Positions 5,161-5,463 of a stretch of 5,463 bases of DNA are shown here, in pieces; within the stretch, counting starts at the first letter, position 1, and each line of letters starts with the position of its first letter. Origin of the DNA: Acidobacteriota bacterium. Lineage in GTDB: Bacteria > Acidobacteriota > Blastocatellia > Pyrinomonadales > Pyrinomonadaceae. Below the pieces are notes generated by a model. The model was not told where the DNA came from. It searched no databases and was given only the letters and a program-made list of their open reading frames with translations. The DNA is taken from contig JAFBAJ010000065.1 in assembly GCA_019247865.1 (NCBI GenBank), positions 1 through 5,463 on the forward strand, written 5' to 3'. The position numbers and the translations under genes were made by a program.

Positions 5161-5463
5161 TATTCAGCGAGGTCAATGTCTATGACTTCCGTGCGCCCGG
5201 CCTCGAAATAGACATCGCAGGCCGAGTCGTAGAGCGTGCGGCCTCTGCGATCCATCACCTTGAGATAGAGATCCGGCTTCTTCTCGAACAGATCACGAAA
5301 GTCTTCCGCGTGATAAGCGAAGCTGTACCGGCCGTCCTCGTCCGTAGTGGTCTGGCCGAGCAGGTCGTCAAAGAAAAGGTCTTCGTCGTAGAGACTGACG
5401 ATGAGGTCGCTCGCCGCCTGCCCGCTCCTGTCCGTCACGCGCCCGCGCACAGTCCACACGCCC
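5160..5463 (-). CDS. C-terminal part of a protein with a carboxypeptidase-regulatory-like (transthyretin-fold) domain; 5' end outside the window
   Basis: About 100 residues are visible, ending in TAA at 5162-5160. The frame stays open to the window edge. A GTG at 5459 could be read as a start, but it falls in the first beta-strand (VWTVRGRVTD), so it is more likely an internal valine and the gene probably begins outside. The sequence has the hallmarks of a carboxypeptidase-regulatory-like beta-sandwich: a VRGRVTD opening strand, a short loop with SGQAASDLIVSLYDED, a DEDGRYSF turn-strand, and a closing strand ending VIDIDL. The acidic FFDDLLG segment and the HAEDFRDLF-PDLYLKV section are typical of a bacterial subgroup of these domains. 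Such domains usually bind or scaffold rather than catalyse. The stop lies 22 bases before the likely start of the next gene, so the two are probably cotranscribed. Its own role is unknown; an accessory or adhesion part of the cargo locus is a guess. Confidence 0.85.
   Translation of the reverse strand, partial: GVWTVRGRVTDRSGQAASDLIVSLYDEDLFFDDLLGQTTTDEDGRYSFAYHAEDFRDLFEKKPDLYLKVMDRRGRTLYDSACDVYFEAGRTEVIDIDLAE

Noticed and set aside
5174..5176. TTG as the start of the first DUF4157 gene
   Set aside because: It would overlap the upstream gene by 17 bases and has no supporting ribosome binding site, while ATG 5137 has GGAGG/AAGGG upstream. It is not excluded completely.
5457..5459. GTG as the true start of the rightmost gene
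   Set aside because: The codon falls at the first beta-strand of the domain and the frame is open beyond it to the window edge, so a longer protein is more likely.
1..5463. CRISPR arrays, tRNA or rRNA genes, insertion sequences, intrinsic terminators
   Set aside because: No regular spaced repeats, cloverleaf-like or rRNA-like sequence, transposase motif or inverted terminal repeats were seen, and the gaps between genes (8-48 bases) hold no GC hairpin followed by a T run.

Overview
The window is a compact block of protein-coding DNA read entirely from the minus strand, so transcription runs from the right edge to the left edge. It holds five genes, two of them cut by the window edges. No stretch longer than 50 bases lacks a gene. 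GC content is high (about 60% by eye) and codon choice favours G/C in the third position, so long open frames on the plus strand are shadows. Nothing here fixes the taxon. A high-GC environmental bacterium fits, for example Acidobacteriota, Actinomycetota, Cyanobacteria or Chloroflexota; this is inference.

Layout in transcription order. (1) 5463-5160: 3' part of a gene ending in a carboxypeptidase-regulatory/transthyretin-like beta-sandwich domain. (2) 5137-3266: a DUF4157 protein whose C-terminal half carries a possible PD-(D/E)XK nuclease motif and two predicted membrane helices. (3) 3217-2789: a small 142-residue protein of unrecognised family with a very strong ribosome binding site. (4) 2780-792: a second DUF4157 protein, whose C-terminal part has a motif series resembling an M14-type zinc carboxypeptidase/amidase. 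(5) 755-1: the first 251 residues of a third DUF4157 protein that runs off the left edge; its C-terminal domain has barely begun and may be an M35-like metallopeptidase.

The unifying feature is three paralogous N-terminal modules, each with a CxCGGxCPxC cysteine cluster, a YEQEADRVA-type helix, an FEPRFG...VRVHTD block, a YTVGR-IVF block and an HExxH (HELTH or HELVH) motif. DUF4157 is established as a domain common in cargo or toxins associated with extracellular contractile injection systems (eCIS). None of the three has a visible Sec signal peptide. The inferred picture is a cargo/effector cassette in which one delivery or pro-domain module was duplicated and joined to different C-terminal activities. 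No tail-tube, sheath, baseplate or ATPase gene of an injection system is visible, so the eCIS link is by domain family only.
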